From DSVZ01 sp037439785 (GTDB lineage Bacteria; Verrucomicrobiota; Verrucomicrobiia; Limisphaerales; J093): DNA of 64,000 nt. Below the pieces are notes generated by a model, which made no database searches, was not told where the DNA came from, and saw only the letters and a program-made list of their open reading frames with translations. Shown one piece after another: positions 26,240-36,022 of the stretch. The stretch is taken from positions 1 through 64,000 of the forward strand of contig JBBIVJ010000013.1 in assembly GCA_037439785.1 (NCBI GenBank). Direction: 5' to 3'. The translations under genes were made by a program, and so were the position numbers. How positions within the stretch are numbered: position 1 is the first letter of the stretch; every line of letters starts with the position of its first letter.

Positions 26240-28999
26240 ATGAAACGAAACCCTCAACCTCCCAAATCCCTCAACCTGCCCCTGGCCTGCACCGCCCTGC
26301 TGGGGGTGCCGGTTGTGGCCGTCCCCGCCCTGGCCCAGGCCCCGGCAGCCGAGCCGGAGCGAATGGAAAAGACCATCGTCACCGGCTCGAACATCCCCAC
26401 GGCGGAGACCGTGGCCATCGCCCCGGTGGACGTGTTGACCGCCGAGAGCCTGAGCAAGGTGGGTGTGGCCGAGTTCGAGAACCTGGCCAAGCGCCTGCCC
26501 TCAACGGTCGGCGCCGGTAACTTCGGCATGTCCCGCGGCAACGGCGGCGATGGGCGCACGGAAATTTCCCTGCGCGGCATCCCCGGGGGCACCCTGCTGC
26601 TGATCAACGGCCGCCGCACCGCCAACCAGGACCTCAACGCCATCCCGCTGGGCGCCATCGAGCGGATCGAAATCCTCAAGGACGGCGGCTCCTCGATCTA
26701 CGGCGCGGACGCCGTCGCCGGCGTGGTCAACATCATCCTGCGCCGGGACTTCCAGGGGGCGGAATTCTCCGCCCGCTACGGCAACACCACCGAGCGGGAC
26801 GCCGGCGAGCAGGTCTATTCCTTCCTCGCCGGCACGGCCAACGAGAACACCTCGGTGGTCTTCGGCGGCAGTTACTACAAGGCCAACTCGCTCTACAGCG
26901 CGGACCGCGAGCGCTCCCGGCCTGACCTGACCACCCAGGACGGCTACATCCGCAACACCAGCCCGACCAGCAACCCCGGCCGAATCCAGAGCACCACCGG
27001 TACGGACCTGTTCCCCGGCCTGGCCAACGGCCTGGTGTACAACGGCCCGCCCGGCACCACCCCCACCAGCCCGGCGGACTTTGTGCCGTTCAGCAACGAC
27101 GTCAGCTTCCAGCACCGGTATCCGTTCCCGATCTTTACGCCGGCCATTCGGGACTCGGAGCGTTGGAGCATCTTCGGCAGCGCGGAGCACGCCCTGTACG
27201 GGGAGAACCTGAAGTTCTTCACCGACGGCTTCTACACCCGGAGCTGGAGCTACAACCAGCTGGCGCCGACCCCGGCAGTGTTCGTGGGCCTGTCCACCCC
27301 GACCAGCCCCAACGGTCTGGTGGTGCCGGCCAACAACCCCTACAACGTCTTCGGCGTGCCGCTGAACCGCGTGCGCTACCGCCCGGAGGAGCTGGGCCCG
27401 CGCACCGACTCGAACGAGTATGACATCTTCCGGTACGTCGGCGGCTTCAAGGGCAACGTGGCCGACACCAGCTGGAGCTGGGAAACCGCCTTCCTCTACA
27501 CCCAGCAGAAGGGCGTCAACATTCAGGGTAACGACATCAGCCGCACCGGGCTGGAACAGGCCCTGAATTCGACCGACCCGGCCACGGCGTTCAACCCCTT
27601 CGGCAACCGCGCCAACAGCCAGGCGGTGCTGGATGCCATCCGGCTGGACCACTACACCTTCACCCTGGACAAGCTGACGCAGTGGGATGCGGTCATCCGC
27701 AACGGCGAGCTGTTCAACCTGCCGGGCGGTCCGGTGGGCATTGCCGCCGGCGGCGCCTGGCGCAACGAAGCCACCGACTACACTCCGGACGCGACGTTGA
27801 TCTTCAACGATGTGGTCGGCTTCAATGGCTCCAAGCCCTTCTCGGGCAGCCGCGACGTGTACAGCGGCTTCTACGAGGTCAACATCCCCATCTTCGGGGC
27901 CGACATGGACATCCCCGGGCTGCATCAGTTCGAGGTGAACCACTCCGGCCGGTACGAGAGCTACTCGGACTTCGGTGACACCTACAAGCCCAAGGTCGGC
28001 TTCAAGTGGAAGCCGATTGACGAGTCGCTCGTCATCCGCGGCTCCTACTCCGAGTCCTTCACCGCCCCGGGCTTTGGCGACCTGTACCTCCAGGCTCAGG
28101 AGAGCTACCCCGAACTGCGCAATCCGGTCAAATTCGCCAAGTATCGCGAAGCCCTGGCCAACAACGACGCCGAGGGCATTGCCAAGTACTCGACCTACTT
28201 CGACCAGATTCGCACCTTCTATTCCGGCAACCCGGACCTGGAGCCCACCGAGGCCAAGAGCTACAGTGCCGGCATCGTGTACACCCCGCCCTGGATCAAG
28301 ACCGTGACCCTGACCGCAGACTACTTCCGCATCGAGCAGGAAAACATCCCGGGCAGCGTGGACCAGTTCATCCTGGACCGGAACTTCGAGGGCGGCGGGC
28401 CGCTCAATCCCAACGCACCCTTCGCCAACCTGGTGGCGTTCGATCCGGCCACCGAGGAGTACACCACCCTGTACGCGCCCACGCTCAACCTGAGCAAACG
28501 CCTGCTTGAGGGGGTGGATTGGTCGCTCACCCATCAGTATGCCACCGACAACTGGGGCACCTTCACCACCACCGTGGCCGGCACCTATTTCTTCACCTTC
28601 GAGCAGGAAAACATCCCGGGTGAAGGCATGCAGGACCGCCTGGGTGACTTCGTGGACCCAAGCCAGTCCTTCGGTCTGGGCAGCCTGCCGCGGCTCAAGT
28701 TGACCGGCAGCCTGTTCTGGAGCCGGGGCGACTTCGAGTTCGGATTCACCGGCAACTACATCGGCTCCTACCGGGACGACTACGCCTCCGGCTTCGAGCG
28801 CGAGGTGGAAGACTGGCTGACCTTCGACCTGCAGGCCAGCTACAAGCTGCCCTGGGACGCCAGGATCACCGCCGGGGTCATCAACGTGTCCGACGAAGCC
28901 CCGCCGCTGGTCCAGGGGGCCTTTGCCGACAACTACGACCGCGACACCCACGACCTGCGCGGCCGCTTCTGGTACATCCAGGCGAGCAAGAAATTCTAA
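26240..28999 (+). CDS. TonB-dependent receptor
   Basis: The 919-residue protein is a complete outer-membrane TonB-dependent receptor, which imports siderophores, vitamins or oligosaccharides. A signal peptide (ACTALLGVPVVAVPALAQA) precedes a TonB-box-like segment (EKTIVTGSNIP). The plug domain (about residues 50-175) contains ISLRGIPGGTLLLINGRR, IERIEILKDGGSSIYGADAVAGVVNIIL. A long beta-barrel ends in a terminal phenylalanine (QASKKF), the barrel-assembly signal. The order resembles oligosaccharide receptors more than siderophore ones, but the ligand cannot be assigned. No SusD-like partner is adjacent. A strong terminator follows directly. Confidence 0.93.
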   Translation: MKRNPQPPKSLNLPLACTALLGVPVVAVPALAQAPAAEPERMEKTIVTGSNIPTAETVAIAPVDVLTAESLSKVGVAEFENLAKRLPSTVGAGNFGMSRGNGGDGRTEISLRGIPGGTLLLINGRRTANQDLNAIPLGAIERIEILKDGGSSIYGADAVAGVVNIILRRDFQGAEFSARYGNTTERDAGEQVYSFLAGTANENTSVVFGGSYYKANSLYSADRERSRPDLTTQDGYIRNTSPTSNPGRIQSTTGTDLFPGLANGLVYNGPPGTTPTSPADFVPFSNDVSFQHRYPFPIFTPAIRDSERWSIFGSAEHALYGENLKFFTDGFYTRSWSYNQLAPTPAVFVGLSTPTSPNGLVVPANNPYNVFGVPLNRVRYRPEELGPRTDSNEYDIFRYVGGFKGNVADTSWSWETAFLYTQQKGVNIQGNDISRTGLEQALNSTDPATAFNPFGNRANSQAVLDAIRLDHYTFTLDKLTQWDAVIRNGELFNLPGGPVGIAAGGAWRNEATDYTPDATLIFNDVVGFNGSKPFSGSRDVYSGFYEVNIPIFGADMDIPGLHQFEVNHSGRYESYSDFGDTYKPKVGFKWKPIDESLVIRGSYSESFTAPGFGDLYLQAQESYPELRNPVKFAKYREALANNDAEGIAKYSTYFDQIRTFYSGNPDLEPTEAKSYSAGIVYTPPWIKTVTLTADYFRIEQENIPGSVDQFILDRNFEGGGPLNPNAPFANLVAFDPATEEYTTLYAPTLNLSKRLLEGVDWSLTHQYATDNWGTFTTTVAGTYFFTFEQENIPGEGMQDRLGDFVDPSQSFGLGSLPRLKLTGSLFWSRGDFEFGFTGNYIGSYRDDYASGFEREVEDWLTFDLQASYKLPWDARITAGVINVSDEAPPLVQGAFADNYDRDTHDLRGRFWYIQASKKF

Positions 29000-29027
29000 G
29001 GGCGTGTTCCTCCCACGCCGTTTCACC

Positions 29028-29056
29028 GGGGCCGGCCGAGTACCGGCCCCTTTTTT
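29028..29056 (+). terminator. Intrinsic terminator after the TonB receptor gene
   Basis: GGGGCCGG (29028-29035) pairs perfectly with CCGGCCCC (29043-29050) around a 7-base loop and is followed by six T residues. It lies 29 bases after the receptor stop codon. Confidence 0.93.
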
Positions 29057-29301
29057 ATCGTCAACAGACCCGGCGAAGACCTCCACCGTGGATGGAGCTG
29101 AATCGGATACAGGCCGGCGTCCCAGGTTTGAAGGGTACCAGCGGGCCGGCGCGGCGGACGCAGGCCGCCACGGCAGGCGTCCGGCCGTCCCGGGGCCGGC
29201 CGGCCGACGTCACCGGCCGGATCGGCCGGGGGTGGGACGCGGCGCAAATATTCTTGGACCCCCGCGCCTCCGCCGGTACCTTGCCCACCACACGGACCAT
29301 T

Positions 29302-29997
29302 ATGGAAACGCAACGCACGCCGGCCTATTACGTTTGGGGACCTGACCACCAGGTCCGTGGTCCCGCCGAACTGCCCGCCCTGGTGAGCGACGCCCGGCAG
29401 GGGCGTCTGACCGCCGACACCTGGGTTTACCGCGACGACGCCGGCGCCTGGCGGCGGGCGGCCGACTGGCCGGAGCTGAAGGCCCTGCTCGGGCCGCGTA
29501 CTCCGGCCCCCCCGGCCTCGGGGCGCACGCCGGAGCAACTGCGCCGGATCAAAATTTTCGCCGAACTGGACCACGCCCAACTGGCCACGCTCCTGAACTA
29601 CCTCGAACCGGTGGACGCGCGCCAGTTCAGTGTCCTTTTCCGCAAGGGCGACCCGGGCGATGCCATGTACTCGGTTCTGGCCGGGGAGGTCCGGGCGCGG
29701 GAAATCACCGCCGGTCAGGAACGAACCCTCTTCACCCTCGCAGCCGGGGATTCTTTCGGCGAACTGGCGCTGTTGATCGAAGGGGAGCGGGCCACGGACG
29801 TGGTGGCCAACACTGACGCCCGCCTGCTGCGCCTGCCCGCGGCCGCCTTTGCCCGGATCGTGCGGGAAGAACCGGCGCTCGCCGCCCCCTTGCTTCTGGC
29901 AGTGGCGCGGACGCTGGCGCACCGCGCCCGCGCCCTGGGGGAACGCCTCGTGGCCGACCTGACGCTGGCCCAGGTGGCCGGCGGCATCAGCGTGTGA
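29302..29997 (+). CDS. GYF_2 and cyclic nucleotide-binding domain protein
   Basis: The ATG at 29302 gives 231 residues. Residues about 8-57 (YYVWGPDHQVRGPAELPALV to YRDDAGAWRRAADWPEL) match the GYF_2 (DUF4339) domain, a small protein-binding module. Residues about 75-200 match a cyclic nucleotide-binding (Crp/cNMP-type) beta-roll: FAELDHAQLATLLNYLEP, FRKGDPGDAMYSVLAGEV, GDSFGELALLIEGERATDV. There is no DNA-binding domain, so it is likely a regulatory or adaptor protein rather than a transcription factor. Whether it binds a nucleotide is not known. It stands alone between the TonB terminator and the convergent clpX. Confidence 0.85.
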   Translation: METQRTPAYYVWGPDHQVRGPAELPALVSDARQGRLTADTWVYRDDAGAWRRAADWPELKALLGPRTPAPPASGRTPEQLRRIKIFAELDHAQLATLLNYLEPVDARQFSVLFRKGDPGDAMYSVLAGEVRAREITAGQERTLFTLAAGDSFGELALLIEGERATDVVANTDARLLRLPAAAFARIVREEPALAAPLLLAVARTLAHRARALGERLVADLTLAQVAGGISV

Positions 29998-30047
29998 TCG
30001 CTGAGATCCCGGCGGGGGAGGCCGGACGCGTTGCGGGCCGGGGCGGT

Positions 30048-31331
30048 TCAAGCCGCGGCGGCGGCCGGCGGTTTGCGGCGCAACAGCGGCGGGGCTTCCC
30101 CGCGCACCACGGCGCGTGTGATGGTGAGCGCGGCGGCCTCGCCCAGGCCGGGCGCGTCGAACATCACGTCCCGCATCAACCGCTCGAGGCAGGCACGCAA
30201 CCCCCGGGCGCCGGTGCCCTTGAGGTGGGCCTGCTCGGCCAGTTCGCGCAGTGCGTCGGGGGTGAACTCCAGTTCGACCCCTTCCATGGCCAGCAGCTTG
30301 GCGTACTGGCGGGTCAGGGCGTTTTTCGGCTCGGTGAGGATGCGGACCAGTTGATCGGAGGTCAGTTCATCGAGCACCGTCACCACCGGCAGGCGGCCGA
30401 TGAACTCGGGGATGAAGCCGTAGCTGACCAGGTCCTCGGGCTCGACGTGGTGGAGAATCCGGCCGGGCTCCAGCGCCGCGGCGCGGCTGGCCTGCTCGAC
30501 GGCGGCAAATCCCATCACCCGGTTGCCCAACCGGCGGTGGATGATTTTATCCAGGCCGACGAAGGCCCCGCCGCAGATGAAGAGGATGGGGGTGGTGTCC
30601 ACCCGCACGTATTCCTGGTGGGGATGTTTGCGGCCGCCCTGCGGCGGCACGTTGCAGATCGTGCCTTCCAGAATCTTGAGCAGTCCCTGTTGCACACCCT
30701 CACCCGAGACGTCGCGGGTGATGGACACGTTCTCGGTCTTCCGGGCGATCTTGTCGATTTCGTCAATGTACACGATGCCCATCTGCGCCCGTTTGACGTC
30801 GTAGTCGGCGTTTTGGAGCAGGCGCAGGATGATGTTTTCGACATCCTCGCCCACGTAGCCGGCCTCGGTGAGGGTGGTGGCGTCCGCGAGGGCAAAGGGA
30901 ACCTCCAGGGCACGGGCCAGCGTGCGGGCCAGCAGGGTTTTGCCCGAACCGGTGGGGCCGATGAGGAGGATGTTGCTCTTTTCCAGTTCCACCCCCGCGT
31001 GATCGGCGGCCGCGGGGGTGGCGGGGGTGAGGCCCAGTTCGGCGTGGACGCGCTTGTAGTGGTTGTGCACGGCCACCGCCAGGGTGCGTTTGGCCGCCTC
31101 CTGCCCCACGCAGTACTCGTCGAGCAGGGCCTTGAGATCGGCCGGCCGCAGCAGGGTCGGCGGTTTGAGGGGGCGTGTGCCCTCGGACCGGGCCTCCTTG
31201 TCGAGGACGGTCAGACACAGCCGCACGCAGGTGTCACAGATGAACACGCCCGGGCCCTGGATGAGTTTTTTGACCTCTGCGTGCGACTTGCCGCAGAAGC
31301 TGCACAGGGTCATGTGGGTCGGGCGCGCCAT
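30048..31331 (-). CDS. clpX: ATP-dependent Clp protease ATP-binding subunit ClpX
   Basis: ClpX is the hexameric AAA+ unfoldase that feeds substrates to ClpP. The 427-residue protein has the N-terminal zinc-binding domain with two CxxC pairs (CSFCGK and CDTC), the Walker A loop GPTGSGKT, the EAGYVGEDVENI segment, Walker B IVYIDEIDKI and the sensor-2 C-terminal domain. The pore and IGF-type loop that contacts ClpP is weakly conserved around RRLGNRVMGF. The ATG at 31331 gives the common MARP start. An in-frame ATG at 31358 abuts the clpP stop with AGGG just upstream and is a real alternative. It is downstream of clpP in one unit. Confidence 0.95.
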   Translation of the reverse strand: MARPTHMTLCSFCGKSHAEVKKLIQGPGVFICDTCVRLCLTVLDKEARSEGTRPLKPPTLLRPADLKALLDEYCVGQEAAKRTLAVAVHNHYKRVHAELGLTPATPAAADHAGVELEKSNILLIGPTGSGKTLLARTLARALEVPFALADATTLTEAGYVGEDVENIILRLLQNADYDVKRAQMGIVYIDEIDKIARKTENVSITRDVSGEGVQQGLLKILEGTICNVPPQGGRKHPHQEYVRVDTTPILFICGGAFVGLDKIIHRRLGNRVMGFAAVEQASRAAALEPGRILHHVEPEDLVSYGFIPEFIGRLPVVTVLDELTSDQLVRILTEPKNALTRQYAKLLAMEGVELEFTPDALRELAEQAHLKGTGARGLRACLERLMRDVMFDAPGLGEAAALTITRAVVRGEAPPLLRRKPPAAAAA

Positions 31332-31358
31332 GCGGGGGAGACCGCCACCAGACGGCAT

Positions 31359-32003
31359 TCAACCCTGGGCGGGTCGGCCCGCCTCCTCGGCGAGGGCGGG
31401 GATTTCCTTGCGGGATTTGACCACCTCGTCCACCAGGCCGTAGGCCTTGGCTTCCTGGGCGCTCATCCAGTAATCGCGGTCGGAGTCGCGCTCGATTTCG
31501 GCCTCGGTCTTGCCGGTGTGGAGGGCCAGCAGGCGGTTGAGCCGGCGCTTGAGCTTGAACATGTGTTCGACCGAGCGCTCGACGTCGCTGACCGTGCCCT
31601 GGGCGCCGCCGCTGACCTGGTGGATCATGATGTCCGAGTTGGGCAGGGCGTAGCGTTTGCCGCGGGTGCCGGCGGCCAGCAGGAAGGCTCCCATGCTGGC
31701 GGCCATGCCCACGCAGTAGGTGTTCACGTCGCAGGTCAGGAACTGCATGGTGTCGTAGATGGCCAGGCCGGCGGAGACGCTGCCGCCGGGACTGTTGATG
31801 TACAGGTGAATGTCCTTCTTGGGATCGCTCATCTGCAGGAAGAGCAGTTGGGCGATGATCACGTTGGCCACCATGTCGTCCACGGGCGTGCCCAGGAAGA
31901 CGATGCGGTCCACCAGCAGCCGGGAGTAGATGTCATAGCCGCGCTCGCCGCGGCCGGTCTGCTCCACGACCATGGGAATCAGGAAACTTTGCGGAGGGTT
32001 CAT
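31359..32003 (-). CDS. clpP: ATP-dependent Clp protease proteolytic subunit ClpP
   Basis: ClpP is the serine protease core of the Clp complex. From the ATG at 32003 the protein has 214 residues, with the Ser-His-Asp triad in MAASMGAFLL, IMIHQVSGGAQG and DSDRDYWMSA, and the glycine-rich strand YINSPGGSVSAGLAIYD. An in-frame ATG 21 bases upstream is possible. The stop abuts the first possible clpX start, giving the common clpP-clpX order. The trigger factor gene, often found upstream, is absent here and is replaced by a sensor kinase gene. Confidence 0.96.
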   Translation of the reverse strand: MNPPQSFLIPMVVEQTGRGERGYDIYSRLLVDRIVFLGTPVDDMVANVIIAQLLFLQMSDPKKDIHLYINSPGGSVSAGLAIYDTMQFLTCDVNTYCVGMAASMGAFLLAAGTRGKRYALPNSDIMIHQVSGGAQGTVSDVERSVEHMFKLKRRLNRLLALHTGKTEAEIERDSDRDYWMSAQEAKAYGLVDEVVKSRKEIPALAEEAGRPAQG

Positions 32004-32113
32004 GGTAAAGGCCCCAAAGTGCAAGGCAGCTTAGCGGCGGGGAAACGCAGCGTCAAGGAAGCCCCCGCCGCTCCCCGCGTTCGCGGCCCGGAGCCACAGC
32101 GACAGTGCCCGCT

Positions 32114-35100
32114 TCAGGCCGCTCCGGGGGGCGGCGGGGCGTGCAGGCTTTGGCACACACGCTGGAACTCCTCCTCCAACGTCCGAATCCGCTCCCGGCC
32201 GATGTCGGGATGGAGCACCGTCGGGGGGGCGGTCTCGAGGGCCTCCGCCAACTGGGCCAGGCGCAGGGCACCCAGGTTCAGGGCACTGCCCTTGAGGGAG
32301 TGCGCGCCCGCGCGGAGGGTCGGCAGGTCCCCGCGCCGGACCGCCGCGGAGAGGCGTTCGAGCCGCTCCCGGCCCTCCCGCTCGAACAGCGCGATCAGCT
32401 CGCCCCGCAGCGCAGGGTCATCCTCCACCGCGTGCAAGATGGTCCGATCGAGATGGGGCGCCGGTGGCGGCTCCACCTCCCCGCTGGTCGGGCGTTCGCG
32501 GGAGGCGGCGGCCCGACGCAGGGCGGCCGCCAGGTCCTCCAGCCGCAGCGGCTTGGTGAGGTGGTCGTTCATCCCGGCGGCGAGGCAGCGTTCCCGCTCA
32601 CCGGGCTGTGCCCGGGCGGTGAGGGCGATGAGATAAAGGGGAGGCGGCGGCTGGTCCGGCGCCGACTCCCGGAGGACGGCTTCCCGCTGGCGCCAGCGCC
32701 GCGCCGTTTCGTAACCGTCCAGCTCGGGCATGTCGCAGTCCAGCAGGACCACGTCGGCGGGCGCTTGTTCGAGGAGTTCCAGCAGTTGTTGGCCGTTGGC
32801 GGCGGTGTGCACCGTGTGACCGAGACGTTTCAACTGCTCGACGATCAGGCGCTGGTTGAAGGGGTGGTCCTCCGCCACCACCACCTGCATGGGGGGGCCG
32901 GCCTCCGGCAAGGGCAGGGCCGTTTCGTCCGGTGGCGCCGGCAGGTCCTCGGCGGTGGCGCCGGCGAGGGCGGCGAGCAGGCGGGAGGTGCGGGTGGGTT
33001 TGATCAGGCAGAAGTCCACCCCGTGCAGGCGCATCTGGCCGGCATTCAGCCACTGGCCGAGGGGGGTGAGCAGAATCAGGCGGGGGGTGCCCAGGGAGGG
33101 GTCGCTGCGGATGGCGGCGGCCAGTGCGAGGCCGTCGGAGGACCCGAGGGTGGCGTCCAGCAGCACGGCTTCGTAGGGGGTCCCGGCCGCAGCGGCCTCG
33201 CGCAGCTGTCGCAGCGCCTCGTCGCCGGTGTCTGCTTCGCTGGCGACCACCCCGCGTCCCCGCAAGGTCTGGAGCAGGATGCGGCGGCTGGGGGCGTGGT
33301 CATCCGCGACCAGGACGCGCCGGCCACGGAGATCGGGCGCAGGCGGCGCGGCGTTGGCGGAGGGTTCGGACGAGGCCGCACCGAACTCGGCCTCGAAGGC
33401 GAAGGTCGAGCCTTCACCTGGGCGCGTGTCCACCTGCAGCTCGCCGTGCATGAGCCGAACCAGGTCCCGGGCGATGGTCAGGCCCAGGCCGCTGCCACCG
33501 TAGTGGCGGGGGGTCGAGTCGTCCGCCTGCTGGAAGGGCTCGAAGATGCGGGCCCGGCGTTCGGGTTCGATGCCGATGCCGGTGTCCTGAACTTCGAAGC
33601 GCACCCGGACCTTGTCGGCGGCGGGGCTGAGGGCGGGGCCCAGGCGCAGGATCACCTCGCCGCGGGGGGTGAATTTGATGGCGTTGCCCAGGAGCTTCAG
33701 CAGCACCTGGCGCAGGCGGGTGGGGTCGCCCCACACCGTGCGGGGGACGTCGGGGTGAATCCAGCAGGCCAGTTCCAGCTCCTTGGTGCCGGCGGTGAGG
33801 GCGAGCAGTTCGACGGTCCCCTCGGCCTGCTCGTGCAGATCAAAGGCGAGGTGTTCCAGCCGGACCTGACCCGCGGCGAGCCGCGCCTGGTCCAGGAGGT
33901 TTTCGATGACGCCGAGCAGCGTCTCGGCGCCGTCGCGGATCTGGCGGGCCAGGGGGTGCTGTTCGGCGGTCAGGGGGGAGCGCAGCAACAGGTCGGCCGT
34001 GCCGAGGATCGAGTGCAGGGGGGTGCGCAGCTGGTGGCTCATGTTGGCCAGGATGGCCTCCTTGAGCCGGGCGGCCTGGAGGGCGTCATCCCGCGCCTTT
34101 TCCAGGTTTCGCTCGGCCCGGATGAGGTCGGTGATGTCCTTGGAAATGCCGAGGGTGCCGATGATGCGGCCGCTGCGGTTGCGGTAGGGGATTTTGGAGG
34201 TGCGCACCCAGGTCTCACGGCCATCGGGCCAGGATTCCCGCTCCGTCTTGTTGAGCACGGGCTCGCCAGTGCGGATGATTCGTTGTTCATCCTCGTAGGC
34301 GGGAAGGGCGTGTTCACTGGTGAAAAAGTGGAAATCGGTTTTGCCCCGGAGTTCCTGGGGATCGGCCACGCCGAATTTCTCCGCCAGGGCGCGGCTGGCG
34401 CGAATGAAGCGGGAGTGGAGGTCCTTGAAGTAGATCGCGTCGGGGACGGTATCCAGCAGGGCGCGCAGCAGGTCGCGCTCGTAGGCCAGGTCGGCCTCCA
34501 TGCGGTAGCGCTCGGTCTCGTCCCAGAAAATGCCCTGGACGCCGATGACGCGGCCGGCGGCGTCCTTGAGGGGGGTTTTGATCACGTGCACGTACAGGGT
34601 GGTGCCGTCGGGCTTGACGTGCTCTTCGATCTTCTCCAGCGGCCGCCCGGTGTTCATCACCCGCAGGTCGTCCGCCCGGTAGGCGGCGGCCTTTTCCGGC
34701 GGGAAGAAATCCGCGTCGGTGCGCCCCAGGATGTGCTCACGGGGGTGTTTGATGGTCTGGCAGAAGACCTGGTTGACGAAGGTGAACCGGCCTTCGCGGT
34801 CCTTGCGGAAGATGTTTTGCGGGAGGGACTCGACCAGCGAGTGGTAGAGCAGCTCGGAGTTGCGCAGGGCCTCCTCGGCGGCCTTGCGCTCGGTGATGTC
34901 CTCCAGCGTGCCCTCGTAGTACAGGAACTGGCCCGCGGCGTCGTACACCGCGTGGGCGTTTTCACTGATCCAGATGACCGAGCCGTCCTTGCGTCGCACC
35001 TGGGACTCGAAGTGCCGCACCGCGCCCTGCTCGCGCATCAGGCGGATGAACTCGTCGCGCCGGCCGGGTTCGACGTAGAGCTGGCCGCGGATGTCCTGCA

Positions 35101-35932
35101 CCGCGGCGCGCAATTCCTCCGGGCTGTCGTAGCCGTAAATCCGCGCCAGGGCGGTGTTGGCGGCCAGGTAGTGCCCGTCGGCGGTGGTTTGAAAAATGCC
35201 CTGGCCGACGTGCTCGAAGAGGCTGCGAAAGCGGGTTTCGGCCAGTTGCAACGCGGCCTCGCTGCGGGTGTGGTTGGCCACGCACTGTCCGAGGCGGCGC
35301 AGGTTCCGGCGCAGTTCCAGATGGGTGACCACCTGGCGGGCGAGCACCTGGAGGGCTTCGATCTGGTCGCCGCGCAAGGTCCGGGGCTGGCGGTCCATGA
35401 GGCACAAAACCCCCACCGCCAGCCCGTCGCCGGTCCGCAGCGGCACCCCCGCGTAAAACCGCCAGCCCGCCCACGCGGCCGCCGGATGGCCGGCCCAGGC
35501 AGGGTCCTGCTGCAGATCGGGAAGGATCAGCGGACAAACCCCCTCGATTGCCGCCGCGCAGAGGGTGTGGTCCGGGGGCATTTCAGCAGGCTCGATCCCG
35601 ACCCGCGCCTTGAACCAGACGCGATCGCCATCCTTCAGGCTGATGGCCCCGGCCGGCACCCCGGCGATCTGCGTGGCCAGCCGCACCAGGTCGTCGAAAT
35701 CAGCCTCGGGCGCCGTGTCGAGAATGGCATCCTCCGCCAACGCCGCCTGGCGGGCGGTCTCGACGGTCTGGGCGGCGGACCGTTCAGCAGCCGGTTCGGC
35801 GGCCGGGAGCCCGGCGGTGGAGGCACCGGATGTTTGCACAACTGGAGTGTGCCAGTTGGGGCGCGTTTTTCCAGTCCCAAGGTCCGGGTCGGGGATTGCG
35901 CACCCCCGTCCAAGACCCCACCCTCCGGCCAT
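32114..35932 (-). CDS. GAF/multi-PAS hybrid histidine kinase with two receivers and Hpt domain
   Basis: From ATG 35932 the protein has 1272 residues: a GAF domain (about 55-205), three PAS domains (about 225-610, each followed by a PAC-like segment such as YEGTLEDITERKAAEEAL), HisKA with H633 in NMSHQLRTPLHSILG, a HATPase domain (GNAIKFTPRGEV, DTGIGIEPERRARIFEPF, GGSGLGLTIARDLVRLM), two receiver domains (LLDATLG; VVLLDCDMPELDGYE with LTKP) and a C-terminal Hpt domain (AGAHSLKGSALNLGA). No membrane segment is seen, so it senses inside the cell. An in-frame GTG at 35839 would remove 31 unconserved residues. The frame remains open far upstream only as the shadow of the prepilin-like gene. No partner response regulator is adjacent. 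Confidence 0.9.
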   Translation of the reverse strand: MAGGWGLGRGCAIPDPDLGTGKTRPNWHTPVVQTSGASTAGLPAAEPAAERSAAQTVETARQAALAEDAILDTAPEADFDDLVRLATQIAGVPAGAISLKDGDRVWFKARVGIEPAEMPPDHTLCAAAIEGVCPLILPDLQQDPAWAGHPAAAWAGWRFYAGVPLRTGDGLAVGVLCLMDRQPRTLRGDQIEALQVLARQVVTHLELRRNLRRLGQCVANHTRSEAALQLAETRFRSLFEHVGQGIFQTTADGHYLAANTALARIYGYDSPEELRAAVQDIRGQLYVEPGRRDEFIRLMREQGAVRHFESQVRRKDGSVIWISENAHAVYDAAGQFLYYEGTLEDITERKAAEEALRNSELLYHSLVESLPQNIFRKDREGRFTFVNQVFCQTIKHPREHILGRTDADFFPPEKAAAYRADDLRVMNTGRPLEKIEEHVKPDGTTLYVHVIKTPLKDAAGRVIGVQGIFWDETERYRMEADLAYERDLLRALLDTVPDAIYFKDLHSRFIRASRALAEKFGVADPQELRGKTDFHFFTSEHALPAYEDEQRIIRTGEPVLNKTERESWPDGRETWVRTSKIPYRNRSGRIIGTLGISKDITDLIRAERNLEKARDDALQAARLKEAILANMSHQLRTPLHSILGTADLLLRSPLTAEQHPLARQIRDGAETLLGVIENLLDQARLAAGQVRLEHLAFDLHEQAEGTVELLALTAGTKELELACWIHPDVPRTVWGDPTRLRQVLLKLLGNAIKFTPRGEVILRLGPALSPAADKVRVRFEVQDTGIGIEPERRARIFEPFQQADDSTPRHYGGSGLGLTIARDLVRLMHGELQVDTRPGEGSTFAFEAEFGAASSEPSANAAPPAPDLRGRRVLVADDHAPSRRILLQTLRGRGVVASEADTGDEALRQLREAAAAGTPYEAVLLDATLGSSDGLALAAAIRSDPSLGTPRLILLTPLGQWLNAGQMRLHGVDFCLIKPTRTSRLLAALAGATAEDLPAPPDETALPLPEAGPPMQVVVAEDHPFNQRLIVEQLKRLGHTVHTAANGQQLLELLEQAPADVVLLDCDMPELDGYETARRWRQREAVLRESAPDQPPPPLYLIALTARAQPGERERCLAAGMNDHLTKPLRLEDLAAALRRAAASRERPTSGEVEPPPAPHLDRTILHAVEDDPALRGELIALFEREGRERLERLSAAVRRGDLPTLRAGAHSLKGSALNLGALRLAQLAEALETAPPTVLHPDIGRERIRTLEEEFQRVCQSLHAPPPPGAA
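35839..35858. promoter_or_regulatory. 7-bp inverted repeat near the kinase start
   Basis: CAACTGG (35839-35845) and CCAGTTG (35852-35858) form a perfect inverted repeat with a 6-base spacer. If the kinase starts at the GTG at 35839, this site lies immediately upstream and could be an operator or block translation; if it starts at 35932, the site is inside the gene. Confidence 0.3.
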
Positions 35933-36022
35933 GCAAGCTTTGCGGCTCGACTCCGCCGTCCACCTGCCGGCCTCTGCAACGTGGGAACGAAACCTGTCCC
36001 CCGGCCCGTCGGCCCGTTGAAC

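Noticed and set aside
26501..29086. 861-codon frame antisense to the TonB receptor
   Set aside because: No motif, and the opposite strand carries a complete receptor with signal peptide and terminal phenylalanine.
32105..36022. Very long plus-strand frame opposite the histidine kinase, joined to the pilin gene
   Set aside because: Only the part from 36023 has protein features. The rest is the shadow of the kinase gene.
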